From: a virus
IMG/VR virus record: IMGVR_UViG_3300027749_000026
Span: 1-29,669 of that record
Reading direction: 5' to 3' (one strand)
DNA: 29,669 nucleotides
Position 1 is the first letter of the stretch. Each line of letters starts with the position of its first letter. The position numbers and the translations under genes are program-made. The notes under the pieces were generated by a model. That model ran no database searches, was not told the origin of the DNA, and was given only the letters and a program-made list of their open reading frames with translations. Positions 21,565 through 28,803 of this stretch are shown here, piece by piece.

Positions 21565-21975
21565 TTATTCTAATAAAGTTGCTTCATTTTCTAAATTTTT
21601 ATATCTGCCTTCTGCAATCCATCTTTTTACACGTAACAACTTGTAAAGACTTGTGCATCCGTTTACATCGTCAATAATATTTCTAGGCTGTAAAATGTAC
21701 TTTGAATCAACTAGGAAAACTTGATATTCTCTAATGATGCCCATGTATTCATCTTTATTATATTGCATGAGATTTTTATGCGTTTTAATATTGTGAATTA
21801 CTGAGGCATGATGCTGATTGAAGTAAGCACCTATTTCGTTAAACGTTAGTTCCTCTTTTCGTAGTTGATTCATCAGAAAGCACTTCTTATAAATGTTTTC
21901 TTTTCGTCTATTTCGTTTATTCAGTTCGTCTCTTTCTATTAAGTACGTTACTCTTTCTATTAAATCGTTTTTCAT
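21565..21975 (-). CDS. DnaA domain IV-like DNA-binding protein
   Basis: In this 136-residue protein the segment LTFNEIGAYFNQHHASVIHNIKTH (43-66) strongly resembles the DnaA C-terminal signature helix-turn-helix (domain IV), which binds origin sequences in double-stranded DNA. There is no ATPase domain, so it is a stand-alone binding domain. The rest is helical and charged. It lies upstream of the structured RNA and replication gene and may regulate or mark the origin. I recognise this type from Bacteroidetes phages and conjugative elements. Its exact target is unknown; the hexamer repeats at 21094 and the control region at 23172-23545 are candidates. Confidence 0.65.
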   Translation of the reverse strand: MKNDLIERVTYLIERDELNKRNRRKENIYKKCFLMNQLRKEELTFNEIGAYFNQHHASVIHNIKTHKNLMQYNKDEYMGIIREYQVFLVDSKYILQPRNIIDDVNGCTSLYKLLRVKRWIAEGRYKNLENEATLLE

Positions 21976-21979
21976 TTCG

Positions 21980-22132
21980 TTAAAATTTAAATTCTTCTAT
22001 TTGAAAGTTACCCATATTGAATCTACCTGTTTCGATTAAATCCCTCTTCTTCCAGTATGCTAAACTCTTGGATGTAAATATCCATTCTTGAACTATAGCT
22101 AATCCTATTTTGTATGTTAGTTTGTATTTCAT
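21980..22132 (-). CDS. 50-residue early protein of unknown function
   Basis: I prefer ATG 22132 (MKYKLTYKIGLAIVQEWIF) to the in-frame ATG at 22162, which lies in the previous gene. The protein is basic with many Lys and aromatic residues and looks like beta strands followed by a helix (SLAYWKKRDLIETGRF). Its stop is four bases before the next start. No known motif or membrane segment is visible. Confidence 0.5.
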   Translation of the reverse strand: MKYKLTYKIGLAIVQEWIFTSKSLAYWKKRDLIETGRFNMGNFQIEEFKF

Positions 22133-22142
22133 TTTTTTTAGT

Positions 22143-22355
22143 TTAAAATCCGTAAAATTCATCTAGTGTTTCATCATTTGCATACTCCAAGTAAACTTCT
22201 TCTCTAAAGTTTTCTTCTATGTTTCCGATTCGTGTTTTAATAGGTTTGACCTGACTGTTTCGCACAATCATTTTTAACGTGTTGCGTAAATGTGTTTCAG
22301 TCATTTGATCAACATCAATTAAATTTCCATTTTTCATTTTCCAATAATACTTCAT
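22143..22355 (-). CDS. 70-residue conserved small phage protein
   Basis: This protein begins MKYYWKMKNGNLIDVDQMTETHLRNTLKMIVRN. The layout Tyr/Trp ... Gly ... Met-x-x-x-His-Leu-x-Asn-x-(L/I) recurs in small proteins of many unrelated phages that I recall, for example in T4-like genomes, without a clear function. The C-terminus is acidic (YANDETLDEFYGF). ATGA overlap links it to the 42-residue gene before it. It may be a small structural cofactor of host takeover. Confidence 0.55.
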   Translation of the reverse strand: MKYYWKMKNGNLIDVDQMTETHLRNTLKMIVRNSQVKPIKTRIGNIEENFREEVYLEYANDETLDEFYGF

Positions 22356-22480
22356 AACTCTTGATTAAATTTGATTTCACATATTCTCTTATACAATTCC
22401 TCATTGAATGTACCTCTAATTGTTTCTGGTGATGATTTCGTTTTCCAAAACTGAATCATTCGTTGTAGTCTAAATACCAT
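22352..22480 (-). CDS. 42-residue early protein
   Basis: This basic protein begins MVFRLQRMIQFWKTKSSPET and fits between the acidic 113-residue gene, which it overlaps by 11 bases, and the 70-residue gene, which it overlaps by four (ATGA). It is helical and positively charged. I do not recognise it. The exact overlaps are the main evidence that it is translated. Confidence 0.5.
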   Translation of the reverse strand: MVFRLQRMIQFWKTKSSPETIRGTFNEELYKRICEIKFNQEL

Positions 22481-22811
22481 AGTAGCTCCAGTCTTGTTCG
22501 TTGCTTTCTAAATCCTGCTGCTTTTCTAAAATTTCATTGCATAACCAAAGCGTTTTTTCTCTAAACTCTTTAACTTTTTTCTGCAGGAAAACTGTATAAT
22601 TTTCCGTTATTTCAATATCACCTTCTATTGATTCTGTTTCGTGAAAAAACGTACCTGACAACGGAGTAATAGTAAAGTCAATGTAGTGACTTGTACATTC
22701 GTCTGACCATTGAAAGTCACATAGCACCGTGTAATAGTATTCTTCGTAAACATATTCAATCTCCATATGGAACGGAAGCATCTTGTAATCTGTAATCTCA
22801 AATTTGTGCAT
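22470..22811 (-). CDS. Acidic 113-residue early protein
   Basis: This protein begins MHKFEITDYKMLPFHMEIEYVYEEYYYTVLCDF, is rich in Glu, Tyr and Thr, and looks like a beta-sheet domain followed by a helix (about 78-100: KKVKEFREKTLWLCNEILEK) and an acidic end. It lies one base after the stop of the membrane-type gene. Small acidic early proteins commonly bind host proteins. I recognise no family or motif. Confidence 0.5.
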   Translation of the reverse strand: MHKFEITDYKMLPFHMEIEYVYEEYYYTVLCDFQWSDECTSHYIDFTITPLSGTFFHETESIEGDIEITENYTVFLQKKVKEFREKTLWLCNEILEKQQDLESNEQDWSYYGI

Positions 22812-22812
22812 C

Positions 22813-23010
22813 TTATTTGTTTTTAGTGATTAGTTCTCCGTATTTATCTAATACTGGACTTTGAACGTGTTTAGCTTCGATTTGCGAAGCTTTCGATGAA
22901 CTTGCATAGTTTGGTTGCGTTACGGTAAAGTAACCAATTACAAGCCAAAATAAAGACAATGCTACTACTGTGCCTAAAATATCTTTTTGATTTTCGTTTA
23001 AAGTTTTCAT
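22813..23010 (-). CDS. Small single-span membrane protein
   Basis: The 65-residue protein begins MKTLNENQKDILGTVVALSLFWLVIGYFTVTQPNY. Residues about 12-29 form one hydrophobic segment (ILGTVVALSLFWLVIGYF) flanked by charged residues, so it is probably an inner-membrane protein with the short N-terminus inside and about 35 polar residues outside. It is coupled to the gene before it (ATGA). An early membrane protein next to the first promoter could act in superinfection exclusion or host takeover, which is speculation. It is not the lysis holin, which lies in the late region. Confidence 0.55.
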   Translation of the reverse strand: MKTLNENQKDILGTVVALSLFWLVIGYFTVTQPNYASSSKASQIEAKHVQSPVLDKYGELITKNK

Positions 23011-23171
23011 AGTCCTAAAGATTTTACTAATTGATTAATAACTCCCCAACGTGCAACTGCTGCATCTGTAATTGGATCACGCATTCCTAGTTTGTCAATA
23101 CACTCCATCATTTCTGTCCACAATTTATCCTTTTCTGCTAGGATAGTGTTAATCATTTCTTGTTTTTTCAT
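23007..23171 (-). CDS. 54-residue protein, first gene of the early operon
   Basis: This protein begins MKKQEMINTILAEKDKLWTEM and is helical with a C-terminal segment VARWGVINQLVKSLGL. It is the first gene after the control region, starting about 35 bases after the best promoter box (23206-23213), and it is coupled to the membrane-type gene by an ATGA overlap. A first-position small gene is often strongly expressed and may act on the host. No family is recognised. Confidence 0.6.
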   Translation of the reverse strand: MKKQEMINTILAEKDKLWTEMMECIDKLGMRDPITDAAVARWGVINQLVKSLGL

Positions 23172-23205
23172 AGCTTTTAAATTAGTAATTTGAATTAGTT
23201 ATATG

Positions 23206-23238
23206 CAAATATAAACATAAGGTTTCAATTATGAACAA
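23206..23238 (-). promoter_or_regulatory. Early promoter with -33 and -7 elements
   Basis: On the coding strand a TTG (23238-23236) is followed after 22 bases by TATATTTG (23213-23206), matching the Bacteroidetes -33 TTG and -7 TAnnTTTG consensus with accepted spacing. Transcription would start near 23199, giving a leader of about 30 bases before ATG 23171. It is the best promoter match I found. Confidence 0.7.
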
Positions 23239-23280
23239 TTATTTTTAATTATTTTACAATTATTTTTTTTTAAGCATAGA

Positions 23281-23331
23281 AATTATACGTGAAAACTACT
23301 TAATGTATGAGAAATTCACGTAATTATACGT
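23281..23331. repeat. Direct and inverted repeats in the control region
   Basis: AATTATACGT occurs at 23281-23290 and 23322-23331 in the same direction. ACGTGAA (23287-23293) is mirrored by TTCACGT (23315-23321). The cluster lies upstream of the early promoter, where an operator or origin-binding site would sit. Confidence 0.6.
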
Positions 23332-23466
23332 TATAAAGTACAAAACGTGTTGCTTTTATCCATCATAAGACAAGTTATTATATCTTAATGCATGAATTTT
23401 TCCGCAAATTTCAGACAATAAATTAAAATATTGGCAAATGTTTGTAACAAAATAAGGGTAAATTTG

Positions 23467-23501
23467 TGACATTCTGGTAACAGAACAAAGGTAAAATGTC
23501 A
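23467..23501. repeat. Inverted repeat TGACATT-N21-AATGTCA
   Basis: Seven-base arms at 23467-23473 and 23495-23501 are perfectly inverted, 21 bases apart. A -7-like box TACCTTTG lies between them on the minus strand (23493-23486) without a good -33. This could be an operator or just AT-rich chance. Confidence 0.4.
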
Positions 23502-23545
23502 AGTTATAGCCTTAAAAAAGTTGACAAAACTCAGGTTATACCCAT

Positions 23546-23574
23546 AAAAAAAGGGATGCCTTTCGACACCCCCT
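23546..23574 (-). terminator. Rho-independent terminator of the late operon
   Basis: On the minus strand AGGGGGTGTC (23574-23565) pairs with GGCATCCCT (23560-23552) around a GAAA loop, with one bulged G and two G-U pairs, then a T run. It follows the metallophosphoesterase gene by about 40 bases and ends the late transcript before the early control region. Confidence 0.85.
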
Positions 23575-23611
23575 AATCCAAAAACCTAAAAAACTATGAG
23601 TTGCAAATATA

Positions 23612-24649
23612 CTAAAAGATATGTGATATCCTACAAACTTGACCAAATTCTTTATGGTGCAGGAATCCTTCTACTGCTTTAGGAACGTGGGCGTAACCTG
23701 ACCTATGGTGCCAAGAGTCCGTTCCTGAGGGTGATCGTAATGATTCAACAGTTACTCCAATGTAATCTTTAGAAGTCTTGTGATGAACGTGATGAGTATA
23801 AACGTACCTGTGCTTAGATAAGCTCCATTCGTGTGGAAACTCAGTTGCCATTAACAAAGGTAAGTGTTCGTGTTTTGCTCCGTCTCCATGAGTTGTTCCG
23901 ATTAGATTCTTCCCATATAGAAATCCCTTGCGATGAGCAATGCTGCAATCAAAAGTAATATTATCACAATTTCTAAACCACGTTTGTATAACATCGGCAA
24001 GAAAAAATCCGTGCGTGTAATCGTGATTACTGGGATTGAAAGTAAAATGAACATCAGCGACTGCCAACAAAGTTTCCAAAATATCAACATACAATTGCTT
24101 TGCGATTAGAAAATTAGAGTACCACATTCCATCAGTGTCCTGTGGTGTTCCTCCAGTAGTAGTTCGTTTAGGAGTATCAATATGTAAAATATCATTCCCT
24201 CCAATAAATAATATTTTGTCAATGTTAAATCCTGAGATTTTGTCTAGTATTCCTTGTACTCCGTCTTTTACTCGTTTAACTGCGATTTGATTGTTATAGT
24301 CCTCGCCTGTTTCAAATGCTTCACAAAGTTTACCGATGTGAATGTCAGCAGGATCTACTACTAATAGGTGTCCGTCTGTTGATGGATTCCTAAAGATTGT
24401 AGGATATTCAGGTTTAAAATCTTTGATGTCTTTTAAGATTAAATCCTGCAGCTCTTTGTAATTTACTTCTTCAGCTTCCTTAAAGTTTGGATTTTTAAAA
24501 AATAATGATGCGTGTTTATTCTTAATCCATCCGTGTTTTACATCTTTATCGTCTAATCCTAGCCCGTTAGATTCTAATTTAATTGCCCTGTAAGAGTTTA
24601 ATATTTCTATTTCATCTTCTTGTAATCGGAATCTACTTTGTTTGCTCAT
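23612..24649 (-). CDS. Metallophosphoesterase
   Basis: This 345-residue protein has the calcineurin-type metal-binding motifs in order: DPADIH (Asp102, His104), GGND (Asp153), PSNHD (208-210), THGD (His254) and THHVHH (285-290). They bind two metals and hydrolyse phosphoester bonds in nucleic acids, nucleotides or proteins. The N-terminal 90 residues resemble a small DNA-binding domain (LQEDEIEILNSY; KHGWIKNKHASLFFKNP). The order of motifs is complete. The position after the lysis genes and before the terminator is unusual for a DNA repair enzyme and suggests late expression. The substrate is unknown; a nuclease role is the most common for phage relatives. Confidence 0.78.
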   Translation of the reverse strand: MSKQSRFRLQEDEIEILNSYRAIKLESNGLGLDDKDVKHGWIKNKHASLFFKNPNFKEAEEVNYKELQDLILKDIKDFKPEYPTIFRNPSTDGHLLVVDPADIHIGKLCEAFETGEDYNNQIAVKRVKDGVQGILDKISGFNIDKILFIGGNDILHIDTPKRTTTGGTPQDTDGMWYSNFLIAKQLYVDILETLLAVADVHFTFNPSNHDYTHGFFLADVIQTWFRNCDNITFDCSIAHRKGFLYGKNLIGTTHGDGAKHEHLPLLMATEFPHEWSLSKHRYVYTHHVHHKTSKDYIGVTVESLRSPSGTDSWHHRSGYAHVPKAVEGFLHHKEFGQVCRISHIF

Positions 24650-24651
24650 AC

Positions 24652-25104
24652 TTAAAGTTTAGTGAGAAGTCTTAACCTACTTCTAAAGGTTTCACTCAAT
24701 GCTAATCTTGTAAAGAATCCAATAATAAATGCCAATATTACAAATAACCAATTAACTTTAGTCTTTGTGATGTATTTATTTTGATATTTTACCTTCTGAG
24801 CTTCGGCTTTGATATATTTTGTCTTGTACTTATATTCAATACGTGTCTGAAATCTCGTTTGAGGTACGTAGGAACGCTTGTAACGAACGATTGTATCTTT
24901 TTGGACTAATACCTTCTCCCAATAAATTGAGTCTCTTAAAACGTATGGAATTGAGTCTATTGTCGAAACTTGTATTGTGTCGCTAGTTTCGTCACATCTG
25001 TAACCTTTTTTGATTGCACGTAGAACGTGATAATTAGCTGAACACGAACCTAATAAAATTAAGGTCGAAATGTAAAGCGATAATCGTTTAGCCTGTTTAA
25101 CCAT
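24652..25104 (-). CDS. Putative unimolecular spanin (lipoprotein plus C-terminal membrane anchor)
   Basis: The 150-residue protein has a basic N-terminus, a short hydrophobic segment and a lipobox LLGSC, with acylation at Cys21. It ends in a hydrophobic span (about 118-135, VNWLFVILAFIIGFFTRLAL) and a basic tail. The region between is Tyr/Lys/Thr-rich and probably extended. An outer-membrane lipid anchor and an inner-membrane C-terminal anchor in one protein define a u-spanin, known from phage T1 gp11, which fuses the two membranes in the last step of lysis. It overlaps the endolysin gene by 46 bases in another frame, in the order holin, endolysin, spanin. Homology was not testable. Confidence 0.65.
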   Translation of the reverse strand: MVKQAKRLSLYISTLILLGSCSANYHVLRAIKKGYRCDETSDTIQVSTIDSIPYVLRDSIYWEKVLVQKDTIVRYKRSYVPQTRFQTRIEYKYKTKYIKAEAQKVKYQNKYITKTKVNWLFVILAFIIGFFTRLALSETFRSRLRLLTKL

Positions 25105-25622
25105 CCTGTCAAGAATTTAGCGTTTTTACCTACTCCAATTGCATAAAAGAATCTTTCTCTTTCAGCAGTTAGTGCATCAAATAATTTTTTAGGCTCTATT
25201 GAGTTAGCAAGTAAGATTGTTTTTGTTCCTATGATTCCGTCTACTGTGCAAAGTAAGCCGCAATGATTGATAGCAACTTGTAAAGATTTACCAGCTTGTT
25301 TTACTCCGCTTCCCCAAGCCATACCTGTAACAAATATTGCAATGTTTTGTGAATTATAAGCATCACCTCTAACTGCATCCCAGTAACCTTTCTTAAATAT
25401 AGCAAACCAATCAGCTGCGTTCATTAAATAGAATCTTGAATCGTTATCAGTTCCAAAAAAAGATACCCACGCTTTGTAAGTTATTCCTACGTTTGTGTGA
25501 TATCCCGTTTTTCCCTTGTAAGGAGTTGGACACGGAAAGCTGGATGCTGAATCCGATTTATCTCTAGATAGTCCACCTTCCCATTTCTTGGTAAAGGCAA
25601 CGTATTTTTCTATTAATGTCAT
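25059..25622 (-). CDS. Endolysin, glycoside hydrolase family 108 type (N-acetylmuramidase)
   Basis: This 187-residue protein begins MTLIEKYVAFTKKWEGGLSRD. The E-G-G motif (Glu15 as the likely catalytic acid) and the NVGITYKAW segment (about 44-52) fit the GH108 lysozyme family. The C-terminal half (about 105-150, VDGIIGTKTILLANS) resembles the peptidoglycan-binding domain that follows it in this family. There is no signal peptide, so export depends on the holin encoded just before it (ATGA overlap). It cleaves peptidoglycan sugar bonds at the end of infection. Confidence 0.8.
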   Translation of the reverse strand: MTLIEKYVAFTKKWEGGLSRDKSDSASSFPCPTPYKGKTGYHTNVGITYKAWVSFFGTDNDSRFYLMNAADWFAIFKKGYWDAVRGDAYNSQNIAIFVTGMAWGSGVKQAGKSLQVAINHCGLLCTVDGIIGTKTILLANSIEPKKLFDALTAERERFFYAIGVGKNAKFLTGWLNRLNDYRFTFRP

Positions 25623-26044
25623 TTAAGGTCTTCTAAGGTTTCTTTACTTCTTTTTGCAAATGACTTGAACTTATCCCATACGTTTATTCCGGTAACTGAG
25701 AAGTAGCTTTCGTTTATACTTTTAATCTCCGTGTAAACGCAGAATGTAGTAAATGCTTTTGTCATTAGTAAATCAATTGCAATGAAGTGTCCTAGAATAT
25801 CAGCTACAACGTATTTTTCTAACAGGAACACAAATACGATTGCTCCACTATATAAAAGTGTCTTAGAGATGGTGTGAGATAGTCTACGAGAACGAATTGA
25901 TTTCCATCCGCTTTTTCGTACGCTTCTCCAGATTCCGAAACACGTATCTAAAATAATAGACAAAATTGCAATGATTACTAAAGGTTGAATGGGTGCTAAA
26001 ATTGTGCAAATTGAGAACACTAATAAGGTAAGATTTGATTTCAT
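25619..26044 (-). CDS. Holin
   Basis: This 141-residue protein has four hydrophobic segments at about 5-18, 21-38, 62-76 and 84-104, joined by a basic loop (SVRKSGWKSIRSRRLS) and followed by a polar, charged C-terminus. This is like the phage holin families found in Bacteroidetes phages. Holins collect in the inner membrane and open it at a set time, letting the endolysin reach the wall. It overlaps the 33-residue gene before and the endolysin gene after by four bases each. No antiholin or dual-start motif is clear. Confidence 0.68.
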   Translation of the reverse strand: MKSNLTLLVFSICTILAPIQPLVIIAILSIILDTCFGIWRSVRKSGWKSIRSRRLSHTISKTLLYSGAIVFVFLLEKYVVADILGHFIAIDLLMTKAFTTFCVYTEIKSINESYFSVTGINVWDKFKSFAKRSKETLEDLK

Positions 26045-26142
26045 TTTTGCACTGTTGTTTTATTTAGTTTAGCGAGAAAAACACGAAGTTTCTCAACGTT
26101 AGTTTCTTTAGGTTTATACACTTTAGTTTTTACAGATACCAT
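26041..26142 (-). CDS. 33-residue basic protein before the holin
   Basis: This protein begins MVSVKTKVYKPKETNVEKLRV and is almost a third Lys or Arg. It overlaps the end of the connector gene by 13 bases and the holin start by four (ATGA), which makes it likely to be translated. It is too short for a known fold. It could be a leader-type or lysis-timing peptide, which is speculation. Confidence 0.45.
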   Translation of the reverse strand: MVSVKTKVYKPKETNVEKLRVFLAKLNKTTVQK

Positions 26143-26630
26143 CCTATGTTGTTATTGTTTGAATCAGGAAACATATCGTTATTCTTGTTTGCTCTATACT
26201 CTGGAAATAAAGTCTGATTAAATGACATGTAGTCTATGAATCTTTCCGTGTAGTGTTGAGCTATACTTCTTTCTTTTTCAAGTAAATAGTCAACTTCGTT
26301 TTTATCTACGTTTTCTGCGTTCTCAGATGAATGTTTATAAACTCCTTTGTTTGCAATCGTGTAAGCTGCGAAAGGAAGATATTCCACCATTCCCCAGTGG
26401 ATCAACATTGGTTTAACATAAGTGGTAACTAAACTCAAATAATTACCTGCAAGAGTTCCTGCGATAACATCCGCTTGTAACTTTTGGAATAGTTTAGAAC
26501 CTAAGTAATTTTGTATGTGAATATCTTGTGCAATTTTGATAAACTGAATAAACTTATCCGTATCAACGTTTCCATTTAATGCAGTGTATTTTACGATGTC
26601 ATCACGAGTTATAAATAGAGCTTCTGCCAT
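26130..26630 (-). CDS. Putative head-tail connector protein
   Basis: This 166-residue helical protein begins MAEALFITRDDIVKYTALNGNVDTDKFIQFIKIAQDIHIQNYLGSKL. I recognise this opening from a Bacteroidetes phage family (DUF6712-like) placed with head-tail connector proteins. It lies two bases after the portal gene, the usual place for a connector that lengthens the neck. The C-terminus is Asn-rich and disordered. Its fold is not visible from sequence, so an adaptor role is inferred from position and family. Confidence 0.55.
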   Translation of the reverse strand: MAEALFITRDDIVKYTALNGNVDTDKFIQFIKIAQDIHIQNYLGSKLFQKLQADVIAGTLAGNYLSLVTTYVKPMLIHWGMVEYLPFAAYTIANKGVYKHSSENAENVDKNEVDYLLEKERSIAQHYTERFIDYMSFNQTLFPEYRANKNNDMFPDSNNNNIGWYL

Positions 26631-26632
26631 TG

Positions 26633-28381
26633 TTAATTGTTTTTAGGTAAAAATCCTTGATTCGGCATATCAATAGGTCGTGTTGAAACAAGTTGTGGAT
26701 TAGTTACCGTATAACCATATTTAGCAGCTTTTGCTTGTGCTACTTGTCTTTGATTTGGTAAGTCTAATGCTTTGCCTGACATTACTGCATATACTTGCTT
26801 ATTCCATCTATGATGGCAATTACCACCGCCTTTGTAAAGCCAAATAGAATAAGTATCAGCTCCTTTAGCACCCCAACCTGCGTTTACCACCTGATTACTC
26901 ATGTTTAAGATATCTTGTTTACGGTAAAGTTTGTTAGCTTTTACCATCGCAGTACAGAACTCTCTAGGATTCTTGGTTAATTCACCTTCGTATTTGTATC
27001 TCACAACGAATTTAACGCCATCAATTGTTTTATCTTGCTTATCCGTTATGTTAGGTCTTGCATCACCCGTAGAAACAAGATTTACAATCTTACTTAAAAG
27101 ACTTTGTTTATCTTCTTTTGCTAGGTTTTCGTTTTCGATATCGTCATTGTCGTAATCAACAGGTTTTTCATCAATTAGAATCCAACTCGGATCTGCATCT
27201 TCTCCTAAATCAATCAAAGCATTAGTATGTGAGCTTAAAGCAGTTCCATCTGTTCCTGTTTCTTCAGCAACTTGGTCTGCAGTTTGCGTGTTTTCAAGGT
27301 CTGTGAACTCTAAAGGTTGTAATGTTCTAAAGAATAATTTTAAACTGATTCCGTTAAATGCTAGAATCTCATCAAATGCTTCGCATAACTCCTCTTGCAT
27401 TGGACGAATAACCATATTGTCAAACAAGATAGCAGAGTTTTTAAGCTCATCTGCGTTAGAACTGAATCCATTTGAACTAGCAACTCCAAATAATAGTGGA
27501 GATGTAACGTTATGACCTAACATAATCTTACGTAAACACTCCTCTGATAAGTATGTGTAGTGTTCCGGAGCATCATTTAAAGGAATATCATCAACAGTTG
27601 TTTTGGATTCTGAGTTGTCGTTGAATGCTACGATAACTTTTTGACCTCTAGAACCTGTTAGCTTATTCATTACTTTAGAAGTAATCATTGCTTGTTGTTC
27701 TTCAGTAGGTACTCCGTTGTTAAAGTTAACTACTTTAGTTCCTGAGAATCCATTTTGTACTTCGTTGATTAAGTAATCTGCAATTTCTTCTTCCAATAGT
27801 GCATAAGGAACTGAACCTTGATAGTCAGGATAAGAATAATATTTCATTCCTACTGAATAAGGTTTAGAGAATAGAATCTCTACCTTATCTTTTGACATAC
27901 CGAACGCAGAATAACGAACAGGAGCAAAATTCTTAACATCTGTCCAATCGTCAGAATAGTAATATCCTGCAATTTCTCCGTCTTTATTACATTTTTCAGC
28001 ACGAATTAAGTTCACTGGCATATGATAAGCCTTTAGAATCTTATCGTGTTTATCATTATAGTGTACTTGGATAGCAAATTGACCTAACATCTTTCTATCT
28101 AATACCATTTTACGGATATCTTCTTTGCTAAATAAACTCATCATTTGAGCATACTCAGAAGGTTTACGGTTAGCGTCTAAAGCAGATAGTCCTTTTCCGT
28201 AAACAAGTCTACCAATATTGTTTATAATAGCATTGTTTGTAGTAGAGTTCGTGTATCTATCTATCAAAAAAGAATAGTAGTTATTGTCCTCACCATACTC
28301 AACCCAATTTTCTCTTTTAGATTCTTGGATTGTAGGCGTTGTGTAAGCACTTAGGCTTAGTATGTGTACATTATCACTCAT
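26633..28381 (-). CDS. Portal protein with an added C-terminal Cys-His domain
   Basis: Residues about 20-375 of 582 look like a phage portal (NNAIINNIGRLVYGKGL; HNVTSPLLFGVASSNGFSSNADELKN; IRPMQEELCEAFDEIL), the ring at the capsid vertex through which DNA passes. An acidic stretch (about 375-450) follows. The last 130 residues form another domain: FVVRYKYEGELT, then FCTAMVKANKLYRKQDIL (from 475), GWGAKGADTYSIWLYKGGG and CHHRW (Cys522, His523, His524, Trp526). This C-H-x-W type motif recalls the C-R-H-x-W domain of some XkdF-associated or minor head proteins. The domain may bind metal, the scaffold or the protease. The fusion is unusual. The gene overlaps the preceding gene by eight bases. Confidence 0.72.
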   Translation of the reverse strand: MSDNVHILSLSAYTTPTIQESKRENWVEYGEDNNYYSFLIDRYTNSTTNNAIINNIGRLVYGKGLSALDANRKPSEYAQMMSLFSKEDIRKMVLDRKMLGQFAIQVHYNDKHDKILKAYHMPVNLIRAEKCNKDGEIAGYYYSDDWTDVKNFAPVRYSAFGMSKDKVEILFSKPYSVGMKYYSYPDYQGSVPYALLEEEIADYLINEVQNGFSGTKVVNFNNGVPTEEQQAMITSKVMNKLTGSRGQKVIVAFNDNSESKTTVDDIPLNDAPEHYTYLSEECLRKIMLGHNVTSPLLFGVASSNGFSSNADELKNSAILFDNMVIRPMQEELCEAFDEILAFNGISLKLFFRTLQPLEFTDLENTQTADQVAEETGTDGTALSSHTNALIDLGEDADPSWILIDEKPVDYDNDDIENENLAKEDKQSLLSKIVNLVSTGDARPNITDKQDKTIDGVKFVVRYKYEGELTKNPREFCTAMVKANKLYRKQDILNMSNQVVNAGWGAKGADTYSIWLYKGGGNCHHRWNKQVYAVMSGKALDLPNQRQVAQAKAAKYGYTVTNPQLVSTRPIDMPNQGFLPKNN

Positions 28382-28706
28382 AAACTATGAAAGTGTTTGT
28401 GGTTGCATTAGAAGTATATGTTCCGTTGTTTACGGAAAATGTTGATACTGATTGATTTGTACAGAAAACTTTATCCTTATGACAGATAGTTGATCCGTTT
28501 GATAGTAAAAGTGTATATGTATGATTGTTTTTTAAAGCAAAAGTTGCAGTAATCGTATTTACATAAGCTCCCTGTGTTGAACTTGTAATAGCAACTGTTG
28601 TAGTTACATTTGTTTGTTCATCAGTTATTGCCATCGTTGTGTAATTCTCAAAGCGAGGAATAAACGAAAAAGTCTGTGCTGATGTAGAAGGCGTTAATAC
28701 TATCAT
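28374..28706 (-). CDS. 110-residue beta-rich putative virion protein
   Basis: This protein begins MIVLTPSTSAQTFSFIPRFENYTTM. It is rich in Thr, Ser, Asn and Val with alternating strands and looks like a single beta-sandwich, perhaps an Ig-like or capsid decoration fold. It lies between the terminator (28746-28773) and the portal gene. Two cysteines flank a short loop (TICHKDKVFC). I recall similar small beta proteins near the capsid genes of Bacteroidetes phages. The function is unknown. Confidence 0.5.
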   Translation of the reverse strand: MIVLTPSTSAQTFSFIPRFENYTTMAITDEQTNVTTTVAITSSTQGAYVNTITATFALKNNHTYTLLLSNGSTICHKDKVFCTNQSVSTFSVNNGTYTSNATTNTFIVYE

Positions 28707-28745
28707 ACTAATTAAACGTACAAACTCTCAAATCGTTTTGAAATA

Positions 28746-28773
28746 GAAAAGGGGTAACCGAAGCCACCCCTTA
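28746..28773 (-). terminator. Rho-independent terminator after the tail-tube gene
   Basis: On the minus strand AAGGGGTGGC (28772-28763) pairs with GTTACCCCTT (28758-28749) in ten bp, two of them G-U, around a stable TTCG loop. A short T run (TTTT) follows, then C. It lies between the 185-residue and 110-residue genes, so it probably terminates only in part. Confidence 0.8.
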
Positions 28774-28803
28774 TCAAACTATGAAAAAAAGAATCTATTA
28801 TAC

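Larger units (their letters stand above)
23172..23611 (-). other. Non-coding control region: early promoter, repeats and terminator
   Basis: This is the only long gap without a credible gene. It is very AT-rich. It holds the strong early promoter (23206-23238), a 10-bp direct repeat AATTATACGT (23281-23290 and 23322-23331), the inverted pair ACGTGAA / TTCACGT (23287-23293 and 23315-23321), a TGACATT / AATGTCA inverted pair 21 bases apart (23467-23473 and 23495-23501), runs of T and A, and the late terminator at its far end. The repeats look like operators or origin elements. Reading frames here are shorter than about 15 codons. Confidence 0.7.

Noticed and set aside
22813-23010. The early membrane protein as holin or antiholin
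   Set aside because: It is an early gene far from the endolysin, with one span only; a better holin lies beside the endolysin.
23902-24090. A hydrophobic 62-codon frame on the minus strand inside the phosphoesterase gene
   Set aside because: It is out of frame inside a gene with clear catalytic motifs and has no coupling to other genes; hydrophobicity comes from the codon shift.
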